Shown here one piece after another: positions 26,534-34,812 of a stretch of DNA of 64,000 nucleotides. Position numbers and translations under genes: made by a program. Position 1 is the first letter of the stretch. Each line of letters begins with the position of its first letter. A model generated the notes under the pieces. That model saw only the letters and a list, made by a program, of their open reading frames with translations. It was not told the DNA's origin and did no database searches. The DNA lies in assembly GCF_006517175.1 (NCBI RefSeq), contig NZ_CP041186.1, forward strand, positions 1,453,001-1,517,000, written 5' to 3'. This stretch comes from Persicimonas caeni (GTDB lineage: Bacteria > Myxococcota_A > Bradymonadia > Bradymonadales > Bradymonadaceae).

Positions 26534-28066
26534 ATGGCCGAGCGGATCGACATCCCGACCCCAGAAGACATCCAGAAGCTCGATGGTGCGAGCGCTCGGG
26601 GTCTTCTGCGTCAGCTCGCCGCGCTCATTGCCACGCTCTACGCGCTCATCGACGACTTGCGCGAGACGATCGCTCGCCAGAGCCATCAGCTCGAGCAGTT
26701 TCAACGGGCGATGTTTGGAAGCTCGTCGGAGCGACTGCCGTCGCTGAAGACCCAGCTTCGAAAGAAGCAAGCGCGCCGGGAGACTGCCGAGCAGAAAAAG
26801 GAGCGGCTGCACAGGGCGCAAAAGCGGCGCGAGAAAAACGCCGAGAAGAAGCGAAAGGCCGCGCGCAAAGAGGTGGTCGAGCATCCCATCGTCGAGCCCA
26901 ATTGCCACGGCTGCGGCCGACACTCCCACCAAGCAAGCCCGCTGGCCGATGCGGTCAGCTACGAATACGAGTACGTGCCGGCGCATTTCGTGCGCCGTGA
27001 GCACCGCCAGCATCGCGCGGTGTGCGAGTGCGGCGAGTTTCTGTACGGCCAAACGCCTCAGCGGGTCTGCGAGGGCGGGATGTACGGGCCGGGGCTGCAC
27101 GCCAACGTGGTGGTGTCCAAGTGTGCCGACAGCCTGCCCATCGAGCGGCAGGCAAAGCGGCTTCGCCGCGTCGGTATCCCGATGAACAAGAGCACGCTTT
27201 TGGACCTGTACCACCGCACCGCCTGGCTGTTGCGGCCGCTGTGGGCCTACTTGGTCGGCGACGTCGCCCAGAGCGCGGACGTCTCGGCCGACGAGACCCC
27301 GATTCGGGTGCAGGCCAAGGGAAAATGCCGGCGCGGATGGATGTGGACGTTTATCGCGGGCAAAAAGATAAGCTACGTTTACAGCCCGTCTCGCGGCGGC
27401 GAAACCCCGGTGCAGGTGCTCGGCGGGACCACCGGCACCCTGCAGGTCGACGGCTACACCGGCTATAACAAGGTGACCTGTCCGAGCGGCCGCGAGCGCG
27501 CCGGCTGCTGGGCACACGTGCGCCGCAAATTCTTCGAAGCGCGCTCCACGGCCCCTGTGGAGGCCGACCACATGATGTCTCAGATTTTGGAGCTCTATGG
27601 GGTGGAGTATCTTGCGGCAGACGAGCCAGTTATCGGAAGTAAGCCACATTTGCTGCTTACGCTGCGCCAGACGAAGAGCACAAAGATAATCGGCGGTATT
27701 TTTGAGTGGCTCGATGTCCAAAAGCCGCTGCATCCGCCCAAGAGCCCGCTGGGCCGCGCCATCAACTACACGCTCAAGCAGCGCGAGGCGCTCAGCGTCT
27801 TTCTGAACAATGCGCAGGTCAGCCTCGACAACAACCTGAGCGAGCGAAACCTGCGGCTCATCGCGCTGGGCCGAAAGAACTTTCTCTTCGTCGGAAATGA
27901 TCAGGCCGGCGAGAACTTGGCCATCCTGCAATCGCTCGTGGCGACCTGCATCGCCAACGACGTCAACCCCCAGGACTACCTGGCCGACGTCTTGATGCGC
28001 ATCCAAGACCATCCTCAGTCAGCCATTTCGGAGCTGATGCCGTACAACTGGGAGCCTCAGGATTGA
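26534..28066 (+). CDS. tnpC: IS66 transposase TnpC
   Basis: DDE transposase of about 510 residues. An N-terminal leucine-rich coiled coil (LIDDLRETIARQSHQLEQF), a basic Lys/Arg linker, and a zinc-binding CHGCG...CECGE pair precede the catalytic core. Candidate acidic residues are D in VSADETPIRV, D in LQVDGYTGY and E in LDNNLSERNLR. The IS66 C-terminal tail (NDVNPQDYLADVL) is present, so the enzyme looks functional. ATG 26534 starts the family similarity; an in-frame ATG at 26483 overlaps the end of tnpB and is possible. Confidence 0.93.
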   Translation: MAERIDIPTPEDIQKLDGASARGLLRQLAALIATLYALIDDLRETIARQSHQLEQFQRAMFGSSSERLPSLKTQLRKKQARRETAEQKKERLHRAQKRREKNAEKKRKAARKEVVEHPIVEPNCHGCGRHSHQASPLADAVSYEYEYVPAHFVRREHRQHRAVCECGEFLYGQTPQRVCEGGMYGPGLHANVVVSKCADSLPIERQAKRLRRVGIPMNKSTLLDLYHRTAWLLRPLWAYLVGDVAQSADVSADETPIRVQAKGKCRRGWMWTFIAGKKISYVYSPSRGGETPVQVLGGTTGTLQVDGYTGYNKVTCPSGRERAGCWAHVRRKFFEARSTAPVEADHMMSQILELYGVEYLAADEPVIGSKPHLLLTLRQTKSTKIIGGIFEWLDVQKPLHPPKSPLGRAINYTLKQREALSVFLNNAQVSLDNNLSERNLRLIALGRKNFLFVGNDQAGENLAILQSLVATCIANDVNPQDYLADVLMRIQDHPQSAISELMPYNWEPQD

Positions 28067-28180
28067 GATGCGGGGCGGGTTTGCGGTAGGGTTGAGCTAT
28101 GCAACGATGTCTGCCAGTCGGTTACCTTGCGACTATGGTTGCATCATCCCGAACTTCTCCGGTGAAAATGAGGATGGGTA

Positions 28181-29230
28181 ATGATTGGAAAGCACTTCAG
28201 TGAGACAGGTCTGCTGCGCGTGCGAATGGGGACGCGCCTCTGGATTCTCCTGATTCTACTGGCGCCTCTCACCGGTGGATGTGGACCAGATGATCCCGAG
28301 ACCTGGGTGACGTACCTGAGTTCCGGCTCGTTCGAACGGTATGACGAGGTTGAGATCCTGCCCATCGGCAGTCAAATTGAGCTGCAGTATTTTCGAGAAG
28401 GTTCCGAAGGGAAGGGGTTTCCTCTGAGACTCGAATGGGTGCGATCGAGTGCACCACACGTGATACGGGTCGTCGAGTATTCTCGCGCGGAACCGCCTTA
28501 CACGCCGACTTTGGGACAAGGAATCATTGTTCTCGAGGCTGTTTCACCTGGAAAGGCGACGATCGAGATGAAAGGGTCCTCCCACTCCGATATTTTTTCG
28601 GGAGGTACATTGTCGATCGAAATAGAGGTCGCCAAACCAGCAAAGCTGACCTTCGTAAAGGGTCGCTGCTTGCAAGGAGATGCCATCCTCCCAGGGCAGC
28701 CCCTGCGTATCGCGTATGACTTGTTCGACGGGCGGGATCGAGCCCTCTACGAGCACGATACTGGACGTTTTTATCGTTTCGAACCGGAAGATGCCGTTGG
28801 AACTGGCGGTTTTGGCTATATGGCTATACGCCCTGCCCACGTCACGGTACGATCTCGCGTAGATGACTCAACCATCGGATTCCAAATTCACCCCGAATCC
28901 AGCATCACCAGCGCATCGCTCGCTGCCACTCGCGATACTGACCGCTTCTTGATTGGCAACTCGAATTATTTAGCCATTACGGCAAACGTATTGGGAAAGA
29001 GTGCGTGCTCCCACATCAATACGAACGTTGTCTCCAACACAGTCACAAACCTAACACCCACCGTCTGCGCGCATGTGAAGGCGTCGGGCAGTCAATTCCG
29101 AGTAGACTTCCAGCAGCCGGGGCAGTGCAAGATCGACTTCGCCTTGCCGAATGCACGGGGTGGTGAGGGGATTACGCTCCGATATGAGGCCGAAGTAGAA
29201 AGCACACACCACGATGGAAATACAAACTGA
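28181..29230 (+). CDS. Lipoprotein of unknown function, first of three
   Basis: 349 residues. The N-terminus has a hydrophobic helix ending LLAPLTGGCGPDD, a lipobox; ATG 28226 (MGTRLWILL) is as likely a start as 28181. The rest is beta-rich with no family I recognise: strands such as LRLEWVRSSAPHVIRVVEYS and ATIEMKGSSHSDIFSGG look like Ig-like repeats, and four later cysteines could form disulfides. Codons are clearly more AT-rich than in the flanking chromosome. It precedes two further lipoprotein genes in the same direction inside the inserted segment. Confidence 0.75.
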   Translation: MIGKHFSETGLLRVRMGTRLWILLILLAPLTGGCGPDDPETWVTYLSSGSFERYDEVEILPIGSQIELQYFREGSEGKGFPLRLEWVRSSAPHVIRVVEYSRAEPPYTPTLGQGIIVLEAVSPGKATIEMKGSSHSDIFSGGTLSIEIEVAKPAKLTFVKGRCLQGDAILPGQPLRIAYDLFDGRDRALYEHDTGRFYRFEPEDAVGTGGFGYMAIRPAHVTVRSRVDDSTIGFQIHPESSITSASLAATRDTDRFLIGNSNYLAITANVLGKSACSHINTNVVSNTVTNLTPTVCAHVKASGSQFRVDFQQPGQCKIDFALPNARGGEGITLRYEAEVESTHHDGNTN

Positions 29231-29257
29231 GACAAGAAATAGGATGCGAGGAACGTA

Positions 29258-30481
29258 ATGACGGAAAACACGAGAAGAGCAATCGCTGTACTATTTCTTG
29301 TCTTTGCAAGTGCGTCCTGCTCGAATTCAGACGGAGAACACCTAAACGTACCTTCTGACGATGATCTCCGTGATTTCGCCGCAACGCGCACCTCTAAGCT
29401 TACGGGATCGGAAGCGCTGGACGACGACGACAATGATGGGGTTAAGAATGAATTCGATGAATGCGCGACCCCTATATTAATCGACGGTCCTTGGGGAGTA
29501 ATCATGCCAAGGGTCGGAGCCAATGGCTGTGAAGAAGCAGCTATGCCACACGTTTGCCGTGGTGACACAGCACCTCCGCGCCATGTATTAGGAAGTCAAG
29601 AGGAAGGCAATTTTATTATGGGCGCGAAGGTTCGACGACGCACTCTAGAAGGTCATACTGTTTTTGAGGTTCGCCTCCCAGGCGGAATGGACGTCGACCT
29701 AGAAGAAAAATGCCCACGATTCACGGGTGGCGTTGTCGGTGTGTTTTCAATTGGGAAGAAGTTTCCAATTTGGACTTGCAAGACGCGAGAGGTCCCACAG
29801 CAGTGGCCGAACGATCCTGGGACTGGCTCATATAATCGACAAGCTCGGATAGACGATCTCAACCCATGTTATTTTGATCCGGCAGCGTTTGGAATTAGTG
29901 AGAGTGAGGTCCAAGATGCTCTGAAGAGCGGGATTCGCGTGTTTCTGAACTTCGTCGCGGAGGATGCTGCGGGGAATACTCTCAGAACTCACATCGGAGA
30001 GGGTACATTGGATTCCAAGACATGTCAGTTGTCGCTCTTGCGAGATAAATATGGAGAGCTAGCAACTACTTCGACCGAATCGTGCTCGTCCTATTGTGAT
30101 AGTCCAGCAGAGATTAAGGTAGCCACCGTCAGCACAGAAGGACCAGATATTGAATCAACAACGGCAGTTCTTCCTCGTCCAACCTTTTCCGTCGTGGTGT
30201 TGGGAGAAATTGCTTATGATTCGGGCTGCGGCTCACCTCAGATGGGGGGGTTCTTGAAAAATCTGACTGTCGCTGGACGAACAGAGGTCTCCCCTGATGA
30301 GCAAGTGTACTGCAAGAGCGAAATCAACGGAACAAAATTTGAGGTGCGCTGTGACGTGAGGGTGCGCAACCTCGTTGTTAAGCACGATGTCCAAGAGCGG
30401 ATTCTTGGAGATTTAAATGTCTATCTCCGAGTTGGAGACACGGCCAGAACAGTGCCACTTTCTTTTGATCAGGTTCTGTAA
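29258..30481 (+). CDS. Cysteine-rich lipoprotein with a calcium-type Asp loop
   Basis: 407 residues. The signal ends LVFASASCSN, a lipobox. Residues around 55-68 (LDDDDNDGVKNEFDEC) form a thrombospondin type-3-like calcium loop, common in myxobacterial and bradymonad surface lipoproteins. About fourteen cysteines in the rest suggest several disulfides, so it is extracellular. I do not recognise the remaining domain. Its stop overlaps the next gene by one base (TAATG), so the two are coupled. AT-rich codons indicate transfer. Confidence 0.75.
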   Translation: MTENTRRAIAVLFLVFASASCSNSDGEHLNVPSDDDLRDFAATRTSKLTGSEALDDDDNDGVKNEFDECATPILIDGPWGVIMPRVGANGCEEAAMPHVCRGDTAPPRHVLGSQEEGNFIMGAKVRRRTLEGHTVFEVRLPGGMDVDLEEKCPRFTGGVVGVFSIGKKFPIWTCKTREVPQQWPNDPGTGSYNRQARIDDLNPCYFDPAAFGISESEVQDALKSGIRVFLNFVAEDAAGNTLRTHIGEGTLDSKTCQLSLLRDKYGELATTSTESCSSYCDSPAEIKVATVSTEGPDIESTTAVLPRPTFSVVVLGEIAYDSGCGSPQMGGFLKNLTVAGRTEVSPDEQVYCKSEINGTKFEVRCDVRVRNLVVKHDVQERILGDLNVYLRVGDTARTVPLSFDQVL

Positions 30482-31773
30482 TGCATCGAACTAAGAGCAG
30501 GATGTCGTACACTTCGACACTCGGGCAGTGGGGAGTGGCCTTCTTCTCTCTGATTCAAGTGGTAATTGCCTTAACTACAAGCGTTGGCTGCAGTGACGCC
30601 AATAGCCCGATGTCGCGCGATGGTGGATTCGAGACCGATGCGAAGGCCCAACCGGATGATACGTGGCAAATTCCGGATCCTTTTGCCGAAGTAGACAGAG
30701 CCCCACTTGACGAGGACTTACATGAACGAAAGCGTTTTCTGGGGGCTGTAGCCTCTTCCGGGAGTCACGCATTTGCTGTCTCTGTTTCGCTGGAAGACCG
30801 GGTAGACTATCGGCTACTGGTCTATGACATTGACGGCGATTCTCCTAGACTTGTTGGCAAGGCGCTCACCTCCAATCAACCCACAGACATCGTGGTTGCT
30901 GATGGCCTCGCATATCTTGTGACCAATGCCACAGGGATAGATGAACCCTCGCTCATCATTTACGATGTTACAAACCCTGCGGAGCCTCGCTGGTATGGAA
31001 AAGCTAGTCTATCGGGTATTGACCCATCGGGTAACGACTGCTTAGACGAACGTTCGTCACCCGAACTGCACCTCCAGGTGCTTGAAGAGCATGCTTACAT
31101 CGGGTGTAGTTTCGGAATTGCTGTGGTTGACATCTCTGAGCCGAGCGAGCCCGAAGTTTCCGACGTGGTGTCAATGCCAGCACACGTGCTTCGGCTTGGC
31201 GCCTTTTTGCGCGAGTGGGATGGCAGAGCACAACACTTGGTGTTACCGCTGTTGAATGGCAATAGCGAGGTGCCGGTTTATCTTGTGAATGATGGGGAGT
31301 TGCGCGAGATGGCCCCTCCGCTCACGTTGGATTTCGAGCTGTCATCAGGTACTCGGCTGGCCACACACATACCACCTACGCTAGGACAGATAGACTATAG
31401 CCACGTCAATGTAGCCTTTTCGGGCCGAGGAGGTGCACTGGCGTTGAGTGAAGTGGTGGCGTACTCAAGCGACGACAAATACACCCCAGAATCTTATACC
31501 GCGACCGATTTGTCGTTTACGGGACTGCTGAGTGCAGTAGCTGTCGAAGAGGACCAAGTTTACGTTGCCACAGAACCTGGCGGTACCCTCACGGTGCCGA
31601 CCGTACACCGAGTGTCTTTCTCGGCATTGCGAGATCCGACGGTTGAGGGAGAGGTTGAGCTGGAGCAGTTAAAGACGATCTACGATCTTGTCGTTTCCGC
31701 GGATCGAATAATTATCGCCGCCGAAGCTCAGAGCGGGGATGGACTTTCCTTGATTCCCGTGGATGCGTTGTAA
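30481..31773 (+). CDS. Beta-propeller-like (LVIVD-type) lipoprotein
   Basis: 430 residues. A hydrophobic signal ends LTTSVGCSDA, a lipobox. The mature part contains phrases of the LVIVD repeat kind, each ending in a strand such as LLVYDIDGDSPRLVGKA, LIIYDVTNPAEPRWYGKA and IAVVDISEPSEPEVSDV, then weaker ones further on; this predicts a surface beta-propeller. Family members occur in bacterial surface proteins of unknown role. It ends the three-gene lipoprotein set carried by the inserted segment, perhaps for adhesion or predation, which is guesswork. Confidence 0.78.
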   Translation: MHRTKSRMSYTSTLGQWGVAFFSLIQVVIALTTSVGCSDANSPMSRDGGFETDAKAQPDDTWQIPDPFAEVDRAPLDEDLHERKRFLGAVASSGSHAFAVSVSLEDRVDYRLLVYDIDGDSPRLVGKALTSNQPTDIVVADGLAYLVTNATGIDEPSLIIYDVTNPAEPRWYGKASLSGIDPSGNDCLDERSSPELHLQVLEEHAYIGCSFGIAVVDISEPSEPEVSDVVSMPAHVLRLGAFLREWDGRAQHLVLPLLNGNSEVPVYLVNDGELREMAPPLTLDFELSSGTRLATHIPPTLGQIDYSHVNVAFSGRGGALALSEVVAYSSDDKYTPESYTATDLSFTGLLSAVAVEEDQVYVATEPGGTLTVPTVHRVSFSALRDPTVEGEVELEQLKTIYDLVVSADRIIIAAEAQSGDGLSLIPVDAL

Positions 31774-31904
31774 TCTCTCAGCGCATTTCGGTGTATTGGG
31801 CAGTATAGGTTTGTGAGTTTGTGGCGAAGCCTCAATCTTGGTGTTGTCACAGCGAACAAGCCGCTAGAGAAGCCGGGGTTTGTTCGGCCCCGGCTTCGCT
31901 GCAT

Positions 31905-32291
31905 CTAGAACGGAATGTCGTCGCCATCGAACTCCGGTACATCGTCGGAGTCGACGGCCGGGGCGTCGTCCTTCTTGTCGAGAAACTCGACCGACTTTGC
32001 GAGGACCTGGACGTCACGACGGTTGTTGCCGTCCTCATCTTGCCAGGAATTCGTTTGAAGCTCGCCTTGGATCGCTACATGCGAGCCTTTGGAAAGATAC
32101 TCGAGGCAGTTTTCGGCGAGGGGACCGAAAGCTACAACGCGGTGCCAGTCAGTTCGCTCCTTTCGTTCGCCGTCTTTGTCAGACCAACGCTTGTTCGTGG
32201 CGACGGACAGTCGGCACAACAGGGTGCCGCTATCGAGCTTCTTCGCTTCAGGGTTGGCTCCGAGATGACCAGTCAACATCGCTACATTCAT
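31905..32291 (-). CDS. ssb: Single-stranded DNA-binding protein
   Basis: 128 residues; coats single-stranded DNA. The OB fold is seen as MLTGHLGANPEAKKLDSGTL, DWHRVVAFGPLAENCLEYL and KGSHVAIQGELQTNSW. The C-terminus keeps the acidic tip DDIPF that docks SSB partner proteins. ATG 32291 has GGAG seven bases before it. Within the inserted segment it precedes nothing else on this strand; with ardC and trbB it points to a conjugative plasmid, where SSB protects the transferred strand. Confidence 0.93.
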   Translation of the reverse strand: MNVAMLTGHLGANPEAKKLDSGTLLCRLSVATNKRWSDKDGERKERTDWHRVVAFGPLAENCLEYLSKGSHVAIQGELQTNSWQDEDGNNRRDVQVLAKSVEFLDKKDDAPAVDSDDVPEFDGDDIPF

Positions 32292-32357
32292 CGTTCTGCT
32301 CCATAGGCAGAGGGTTGTGGTGAATGCCCGCCGGCCCATGCCGGCGGGCGGTTTGGC

Positions 32358-33230
32358 TCACGCTGCGTCCTGCTCCTGAGCAGGTTGCAGGTCCGAGAGA
32401 AACTCGGCCGCGTCCTGAGCCTTGCGAGACGCGGTGAAAATCGCGTGTTTGTCTTCTTTGAGAATCCGAATCCAGCTTTTGAGGTAGCGCGCGGGGTCTT
32501 TGAGGTCGGCTTCCAGGCCGAGCTCCGCCGAGAGGAACGCGCTTGTCAGTTCAGCCACGAGCTCCTCGGCGGCGTACTTGTCGTCACCGAAGCGACCGGA
32601 CATGTCGCGGTCGAGGCGGGTGGGGTGACCCGTCCAGTGACCGAGCTCGTGAAGCAGGGTGGTGTAGTAGGCTTCGGGCGACTCGAAGTGGCCGAAATCA
32701 GGCATGGTCACTCGGTCTTTCGCGGGGGAGTAAGCCGCGTGTGGCGAACCTTCTTCGATGCGTGCGCCGGTGTTTTTCACGAAGGCTTCCGCCTGCCCAA
32801 TCCTTTCTTCTTCGCTCAACTGGTGAGCCGGGATGTCCAGCGGCTCGAGGCCGTCAATCTGGTCGCGGTTAAAGACAGTCGAAGTTTTGAGGAAACGGAT
32901 CGTTCGCTCTTCTTCTTCGCCGTCGTCGGTCTCGATGGTCTTCTTGAACTTGCCCAGGTAGCAGATTTTGACTCCGGACTCGCCTTTGCGGACCTGGCCA
33001 CCTTCTTTCTGCGCCTGGCGGTAGGTGTACCACTCGTTGGTCGAGTAACCGTTTACGAGTGCGGTGCCCCAGAGCGTCAGGACATTGACGCCGCGGTAGT
33101 TGTTGCCGGTGCGGCCGTTTCGAGGAATGCCAGCCGAGGTGGACCAGGGTTGGTGCCAGTCGCCCGCGTCGACTTTCTCGAAGAGGTCGACGATTTGGTC
33201 AGTAATAAGTTGGTGTTTGTCCTGTGCCAT
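32358..33230 (-). CDS. ArdC-like antirestriction protein, zincin domain
   Basis: 290 residues. N-terminal ArdC ssDNA-binding domain (QPWSTSAGIPRNGRTGNNYRG, split by one residue from VNVLTLWGTA), then a metallopeptidase domain with HELGHWTGH (194-202) and a downstream glutamate in AAEELVAEL. ArdC proteins protect incoming plasmid DNA from restriction on entry. ATG 33230 (MAQDKHQLITDQIVDLF) is chosen; sequence further upstream is not conserved. It sits beside ssb and trbB. It is notable that an antirestriction gene has landed inside a restriction locus. Confidence 0.88.
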   Translation of the reverse strand: MAQDKHQLITDQIVDLFEKVDAGDWHQPWSTSAGIPRNGRTGNNYRGVNVLTLWGTALVNGYSTNEWYTYRQAQKEGGQVRKGESGVKICYLGKFKKTIETDDGEEEERTIRFLKTSTVFNRDQIDGLEPLDIPAHQLSEEERIGQAEAFVKNTGARIEEGSPHAAYSPAKDRVTMPDFGHFESPEAYYTTLLHELGHWTGHPTRLDRDMSGRFGDDKYAAEELVAELTSAFLSAELGLEADLKDPARYLKSWIRILKEDKHAIFTASRKAQDAAEFLSDLQPAQEQDAA

Positions 33231-33447
33231 CGGTGTGTTCCTTGCGCCAAATGAAAAGCTGGCTCGTTGAGACCAGCCGGATGTAAGCGTGTCTGCTCGC
33301 CCTTGAGCTGCCTTGTGGGCGGGCCCTTCACCCTTGCGAGGGCCGCACGCGAGGGAGCGGGGGCGATGCAGACGAAAAGCGTGTCCGGCGATGGTCGTGC
33401 GATGCCAATCAGCTCTGGCGCTGGAACGGTGTGCGATGGAGGACAAC

Positions 33448-34386
33448 TCACACCTCCTGAAGCTGATACTCTTGACCGTCATGGCACATGACGCGGGCGA
33501 CGGTCTTCACCTCCCGGCCGGTAGCGGTGCCCTCGATGTAGACAACGAGGTTGACTGCCTCGGCGATCAGTTGCACAGGAGCCCTGGGGATAGCTTCCTC
33601 GATGAGACTCTCGAGCCGAGTGAGCCCCCTCAACGCGCTGTTGGCGTGGATGGTGGCACAGCCCCCATTGTGTCCGGTGTTCCATGCCTTCAAGAGATCG
33701 AGAGCCGACGCGTCGCGCACCTCACCGACGACGATCCGATCCGGCCTGCTACGAAGACTGTCTTTGACCGCCTTTTGCCAGGTAAAGCCGCTGTCCCGGT
33801 CGATGTAAAACGCGATGTGATTGGGCGCGGTGCACTGAAGTTCCGGCGTATCCTCAATGGTGAGCACGCGGTCTTCGGTCCCCGAAATGACCTGCAGAAT
33901 AGCGTTCGCCAGCGTCGTCTTTCCCGAGCCGGTGCCCCCAACGATGAGGACGTTCTGACGGTCGACCACCGCTTCATAGATGGCCTTGGCCTGCTCGTAA
34001 GACATGTAGCCGTCGTCTACGTAGTCCTGCAGGCTGAACACGCGGGTTGCGCGCTGGCGGATGACAAACATGGGTGCCGGCACCACGGGAGGCACAAACC
34101 CCTGGAAGCGCGCGCCGGATTCGGGGAGCACAGCAGCAAGGGAGGGCTTTTGTCGGTTGCACACCTCGTCGGCCGACGATGCGACGATGTTGATGATGGA
34201 TTCGACTTCCGCAGAGCGGACGCGAACGCCCGAGTCAACCATGCCGACGCTAAACTTCTCGACCCAGACCCTGCCGTCTGGATTCGCCATAACCTCGGTG
34301 ATGAGCTCGTCGTTGAGCAGTTGCCACAGCTCGGGTCCGCAACTGTGCTCGAGCATGTTCATGAGGCGGTCTTGTTTTTCCGACAT
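33448..34386 (-). CDS. trbB: TrbB/VirB11-family conjugation ATPase
   Basis: About 312-residue hexameric ATPase that powers a type IV secretion pump at the inner membrane. Motifs in order: Walker A GGTGSGKTT, Asp box LTIEDTPEL, Walker B RIVVGEVRD, and the His box CATIHANSA. The N-terminal domain (ELWQLLNDELITEVMANPDG) and the length fit TrbB. ATG 34386 follows GGAG; an in-frame ATG at 34404 is less likely. No other trb genes are present, so this is a lone survivor of a transfer operon within the inserted segment. Confidence 0.92.
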   Translation of the reverse strand: MSEKQDRLMNMLEHSCGPELWQLLNDELITEVMANPDGRVWVEKFSVGMVDSGVRVRSAEVESIINIVASSADEVCNRQKPSLAAVLPESGARFQGFVPPVVPAPMFVIRQRATRVFSLQDYVDDGYMSYEQAKAIYEAVVDRQNVLIVGGTGSGKTTLANAILQVISGTEDRVLTIEDTPELQCTAPNHIAFYIDRDSGFTWQKAVKDSLRSRPDRIVVGEVRDASALDLLKAWNTGHNGGCATIHANSALRGLTRLESLIEEAIPRAPVQLIAEAVNLVVYIEGTATGREVKTVARVMCHDGQEYQLQEV

Positions 34387-34442
34387 CAGAAGCTCCGTGA
34401 TCACAAATCGAAAAATAGATAAGTATACAAATAGCCAAATAG

Positions 34443-34811
34443 TCAGTCGTCGAAGACGAACTTGACCTTGCCCTCGTCGCCAAGCGTCAGCCTGGTGGAG
34501 AAGGACTTTCCGGCCTTGGACTTAAAGCCTTTGAGTTTGCGGGTGGTTTTCCCCTCGAGGAGCTGAGTGGCGACCGACGTCGTGATGCGCTTTCCGGCAA
34601 TCTTCTTGAAGATGACGAAAGCGCAGTCGCGCCCCGTTCTGCAGTAGTACGCCTTCTTACCCTCGAGGACGTCGGCACCACACAGCGGGCAGGTGCCCAG
34701 GGTCTCAGGCCCAGCGGACGGCAAGTCGACCGAGCGAGTGATGATGTTTCCAACGACCTCGCGGGTGAGCTTGCGCACCTGCCCCATGAAGGCGCCGCGC
34801 TCAAGCTTCAC
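34443..34811 (-). pseudogene. topB: topB 3' fragment (type IA topoisomerase III C-terminus)
   Basis: About 120 residues corresponding to the C-terminus of plasmid-type TopB: FMGQVRKLTREVV, a zinc-finger-like CPLCGADVLEGKKAYYC, then FVIFKKIAGKRITTS, LLEGKTTRKLKGFKSKAGK and the last strand GKVKFVF. All catalytic domains are missing because the reading frame runs into DUF3644 sequence at about 34806, the right end of the inserted segment. The first residues (VKLERG) may come from the junction. It shows the donor was broken inside topB. Confidence 0.82.
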
Positions 34812-34812
34812 C

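Larger units (their letters stand above)
25717..28125 (+). mobile_element. IS66-family insertion sequence (2409 bp)
   Basis: Terminal inverted repeats GTAACCGACCGGCAGAC (25717-25733) and GTCTGCCAGTCGGTTAC (28109-28125) match at 16 of 17 positions and begin with GTAA as IS66 elements do. The three standard genes (tnpA, tnpB, tnpC) are intact and overlap. The left flank is TTTCACCG; the right flank at 28126 is different, so there is no direct target duplication around this element alone. A copy of the left flank (CTTCACCG) appears 6.7 kb further right, at 34806-34813. Confidence 0.93.
25717..34806. mobile_element. About 9.1-kb inserted segment, plasmid-derived, led by IS66
   Basis: The left limit is the IS66 inverted repeat. 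The right limit is where a truncated topB gene meets DUF3644 coding sequence. TTCACCG stands on both sides (25710-25716 and 34807-34813). Joining TTCACC of the left to GTGGCA of the right restores a continuous DUF3644 frame. Cargo is IS66, three lipoprotein genes, ssb, an ArdC-like gene, trbB and a topB fragment, which are conjugative-plasmid genes. The right end has no IS66 repeat, so one-ended transposition or later loss of a second IS66 is inferred. Confidence 0.8.

Noticed and set aside
34786-34812. ATG 34786 as the true start of the DUF3644 gene
   Set aside because: The codons between 34786 and 34806 are antisense topB sequence from the insert, so this start was created by the insertion; the native N-terminus is at 25398.
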